Positions 40,478 through 42,032 of a stretch of DNA of 42,032 nt are shown in pieces; within the stretch, counting starts at the first letter, position 1, and every line of letters starts with the position of its first letter. This stretch comes from an uncultured Collinsella sp. (GTDB taxonomy: Bacteria; Actinomycetota; Coriobacteriia; Coriobacteriales; Coriobacteriaceae), in the NCBI GenBank assembly GCA_947001705.1, contig CAMQHT010000017.1, forward strand, positions 1-42,032, given 5' to 3'. A program made the translations under genes and the position numbers. Under the pieces are notes generated by a model. It was not told the DNA's origin. It did not search any database and saw only the letters and a program-made list of their open reading frames with translations.

Positions 40478-40547
40478 AAACGCGTGAGCGTTTGCCAGCG
40501 CAGCGCGCAAGGCGCGAAGCGCCGCAGCGGCCGCCTGCGGAGCAGGC
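40478..40547. repeat. Three mini-hairpins downstream of tRNA-Lys
   Basis: Perfect small stems at 40478-40493 (AAACGC/GCGTTT, loop GTGA), 40511-40523 (GGCGC/GCGCC, loop GAA) and 40533-40547 (GCCTGC/GCAGGC, loop GGA). They parallel the set after tRNA-Gly. Confidence 0.7.
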
Positions 40548-40548
40548 T

Positions 40549-40567
40549 GAACCCCTGACGGCCCACC
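40549..40567 (+). repeat. Partial copy of the tRNA-Lys 3' end
   Basis: 19 nt identical to 40373-40391 of tRNA-Lys, covering half the T-arm and the acceptor 3' strand, 176 bp downstream. Confidence 0.9.
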
Positions 40568-40585
40568 CAAAGTAAGGAATACGAA

Positions 40586-41383
40586 ATGAAAACAAATAGA
40601 TACGGAATTAGCGGCAGCACATTAAAGATAATAGCAGCCATTTCGATGGTTCTCGATCATGTAAGCAGGATCGTCCTGACCAATGGAATCATGACTCACG
40701 CATCGTACAGTCAGATATCAGACGAACAGTGGGCGATTCTAAGCGAGGCTTCGGATGTGCTTCATGTTCTTGGCAGAATTGCATTTCCCTTATTTTGCTT
40801 TTTGATAGTTGAGGGATTTTTGCATACTCATGACTTAAAGAAGTACCTGCGAAATATGCTTGTCTTCGCAATCATTGCGGAGCCCATATACGATTTCGTC
40901 CAAACCGGGCAACTATTTGACCTTCGGCAACAAAATGTTATGTGTGAGCTCCTGCTTTCCTTGGTCTTTTTGATTGTTCTGGAAAAGATACAAAGTCTTT
41001 CAAAACGGAAAAGATACATCGCAGAAACTGCTCTGATTGTTTTGACAGCACTGGCAGCTGAATACACTAAACTAGATGGCGGTGTGTATGGCATTATGCT
41101 TGTGGCCGCATTCTATTTATTCCACGACAGCAAGGCCAAGATGTTCTTTGCTGCAGTATGTGCAGTGCTCCTTTCGTCATGCCATATAGTTGGCGGCGGA
41201 TTTGAGTTTGCTACAGCTAATGTACTTAATCCTGATGTTGCTGCCGCGGTCGTTTCGTTGCTGCTTATCAATCTTTATAATGGTAAGCGAGGGCTGAAGC
41301 TCAAATATTTCTTCTACATTTTCTATCCGGCACATCTTGCTCTGCTTTATGGTGTTTCACTTATTGTTTTGAACTGTCTTTAA
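40586..41383 (+). CDS. TraX-family membrane protein
   Basis: A 265-aa polytopic protein with about seven or eight hydrophobic segments. The start SGSTLKIIAAISMVLDHV and the later RIAFPLFCFLIVEGFLHT with the ending FYIFYPAHLALLYG match the TraX family, named after the F-plasmid pilin N-acetylase; chromosomal members are common in Gram-positives and of uncertain role. AAGGA precedes ATG 40586. Base composition is much more AT-rich than its neighbours and it sits among tRNA-Lys repeats, both signs of horizontal acquisition. No terminator is seen directly after it. Confidence 0.85.
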   Translation: MKTNRYGISGSTLKIIAAISMVLDHVSRIVLTNGIMTHASYSQISDEQWAILSEASDVLHVLGRIAFPLFCFLIVEGFLHTHDLKKYLRNMLVFAIIAEPIYDFVQTGQLFDLRQQNVMCELLLSLVFLIVLEKIQSLSKRKRYIAETALIVLTALAAEYTKLDGGVYGIMLVAAFYLFHDSKAKMFFAAVCAVLLSSCHIVGGGFEFATANVLNPDVAAAVVSLLLINLYNGKRGLKLKYFFYIFYPAHLALLYGVSLIVLNCL

Positions 41384-41675
41384 AAACTCTCAAACAAGTC
41401 TCTGAAAACGGAAACAAATTGACTCTAAGACTGCTTGTAAATTTCCGGAAGACCTGAGAGATGCGAGGATAGGCAACGAGGGTTGCAGAGAGATGCTTCT
41501 CAGTTCTCTGGCGGATCGCACGTATCTGTATGAGGATCACTTCCACATACTCATTAATAACAGTGATAAACACGGCAGATCCTCAAAACATGAGGCTGTG
41601 GAGGTCGAACGATGCTTCGAAAGCATGAATGGCAGCGAGAAAATGAGTTCGGAAGCGCCCTCTGGATGATCCAGC
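41384..41675. other. Non-coding stretch after the traX-like gene
   Basis: No convincing gene. Only short hairpins are visible, such as ATGCTTCGAAAGCAT at 41613-41627. The region may be decayed mobile DNA. Confidence 0.4.
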
Positions 41676-41744
41676 ATAGAATAGAAAGCGATCGGCTCCG
41701 GCTGGTCGCTTTTTTGTTGCCGCGCCACGGGTTCGAACCCGAAC
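41676..41744 (+). repeat. Post-tRNA cassette, copy 2
   Basis: Starts CATAGAAT and shares CGCTTTTTTGTTGCCGCG and GGGTTCGAACCCGAA with copy 1. The stem at 41687-41711 keeps pairing by compensating or wobble changes, although no intact tRNA lies upstream. Confidence 0.75.
41687..41717 (+). terminator. Terminator within cassette copy 2
   Basis: An 11- to 12-bp stem with G-T pairs followed by TTTTTT. It could end the traX-like transcript. Confidence 0.65.
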
Positions 41745-42032
41745 TTCTCTATATATAAGAACGCTTGGCGAACAAAACCTGCCTTTTACCGACGGGAAAC
41801 AAATAGCTGATGCTTTTGGAGTAAAGTGGCGCTCCAGAGATGACCGATGCCTTAACACCTATAAACCAGCTGGTCATCGCCAATATCAGAAGCCAATGCT
41901 TCAGTTTTAACCTCAGTGATGCGACTGAGGGACCTATTCATTTGTGAACAAAATATGGAGTGCGCGATTCCCGCCCACGGCGCCCCTCCGGTCTGGCAAT
42001 ATATCTCCTTGCCGCGCGGCCCGGTCGGACCG
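41745..42032. other. Window end, no gene recognised
   Basis: No open frame with a believable start or family resemblance. A 6-bp hairpin CCTCAG/CTGAGG lies at 41911-41930. GC content rises again in the last 70 bp, perhaps leading into the next gene. Confidence 0.4.

Larger units (their letters stand above)
40393..41744 (+). mobile_element. Putative small islet at tRNA-Lys carrying a traX-like gene
   Basis: An AT-rich gene lies between a duplicated tRNA-Lys 3' end and two copies of the post-tRNA cassette that start 1285 bp apart. This looks like a remnant of tRNA-targeted integration, but no integrase is present and the proposed borders are inference. Confidence 0.4.

Overview
The window reads as the replication-origin neighbourhood of a high-GC Gram-positive chromosome. 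Gene order (gyrA-gyrB-DUF721-recF-dnaN-dnaA on the minus strand, rpmH-rnpA-yidD-yidC-jag-rsmG-parA-parB on the plus strand), a paired WYL-regulator operon, an LPXTG-type surface protein and a Tat lipoprotein fit Actinomycetota, most likely a Coriobacteriia member close to Collinsella. No 16S gene is present, so the genus is an inference.

Layout. 1-276: a tRNA operon (Ile, Ala, Ile; minus strand) with its own promoter, followed by an intergenic region holding a 34-bp perfect inverted repeat and the gyrA terminator. 576-11564: replication genes, all leftward: gyrA, gyrB, a DUF721/DciA-like gene, recF, dnaN, dnaA, and an unusual GHKL-ATPase gene with a Gln/Pro/Met-rich middle and a C-terminal winged helix, 15 bp upstream of dnaA. 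Two origin-like non-coding regions flank dnaA plus the GHKL gene: 8234-8471 (AT-rich, with a DnaA-trio-like run beside a box-like 9-mer) and 11565-11909 (two TTTTCAACA boxes and a near-consensus rpmH promoter). 11910-16949: rpmH to parB plus a small membrane protein, with three perfect parS sites at 14874-14967. 17148-24062: rlmN (minus), ddl and a DinG-type exonuclease-helicase (plus), and two WYL regulators resembling PafB/PafC (minus). 24261-27647: a very long M28-peptidase-like protein split by about 660 disordered residues, plus a small membrane protein. 27714-31145: a thioester-domain, CnaB-repeat, LPATG-anchored adhesin (minus). 31443-31941: tRNA-Gly(CCC) followed by copies of its own 3' end and mini-hairpins. 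31942-40288: purB, a TSCPD protein, a Tat lipoprotein, an OmpR/HK two-component pair, purC, a membrane protein and an M29 aminopeptidase. 40317-41744: tRNA-Lys(TTT) followed by a partial copy of its 3' end and an AT-rich traX-like gene between two copies of a 70-bp cassette. 41745-42032: no gene recognised.

How it fits together. Coding strand flips between 11564 and 11910, as expected where replichores diverge. The DnaA box that recurs here (TTTTCAACA) departs from the usual TTATCCACA, and DnaA carries Asn where E. coli DnaA has the box-contacting Asp433, so protein and site may have drifted together. The main candidates for undescribed biology are the GHKL/Q-rich/winged-helix protein upstream of dnaA, the DnaA-trio-like origin with variant boxes, the tRNA-tail hairpin cassettes at two tRNA genes, and the split M28 pseudo-peptidase. 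GyrA also carries Phe at the quinolone-resistance position equivalent to E. coli Ser83.
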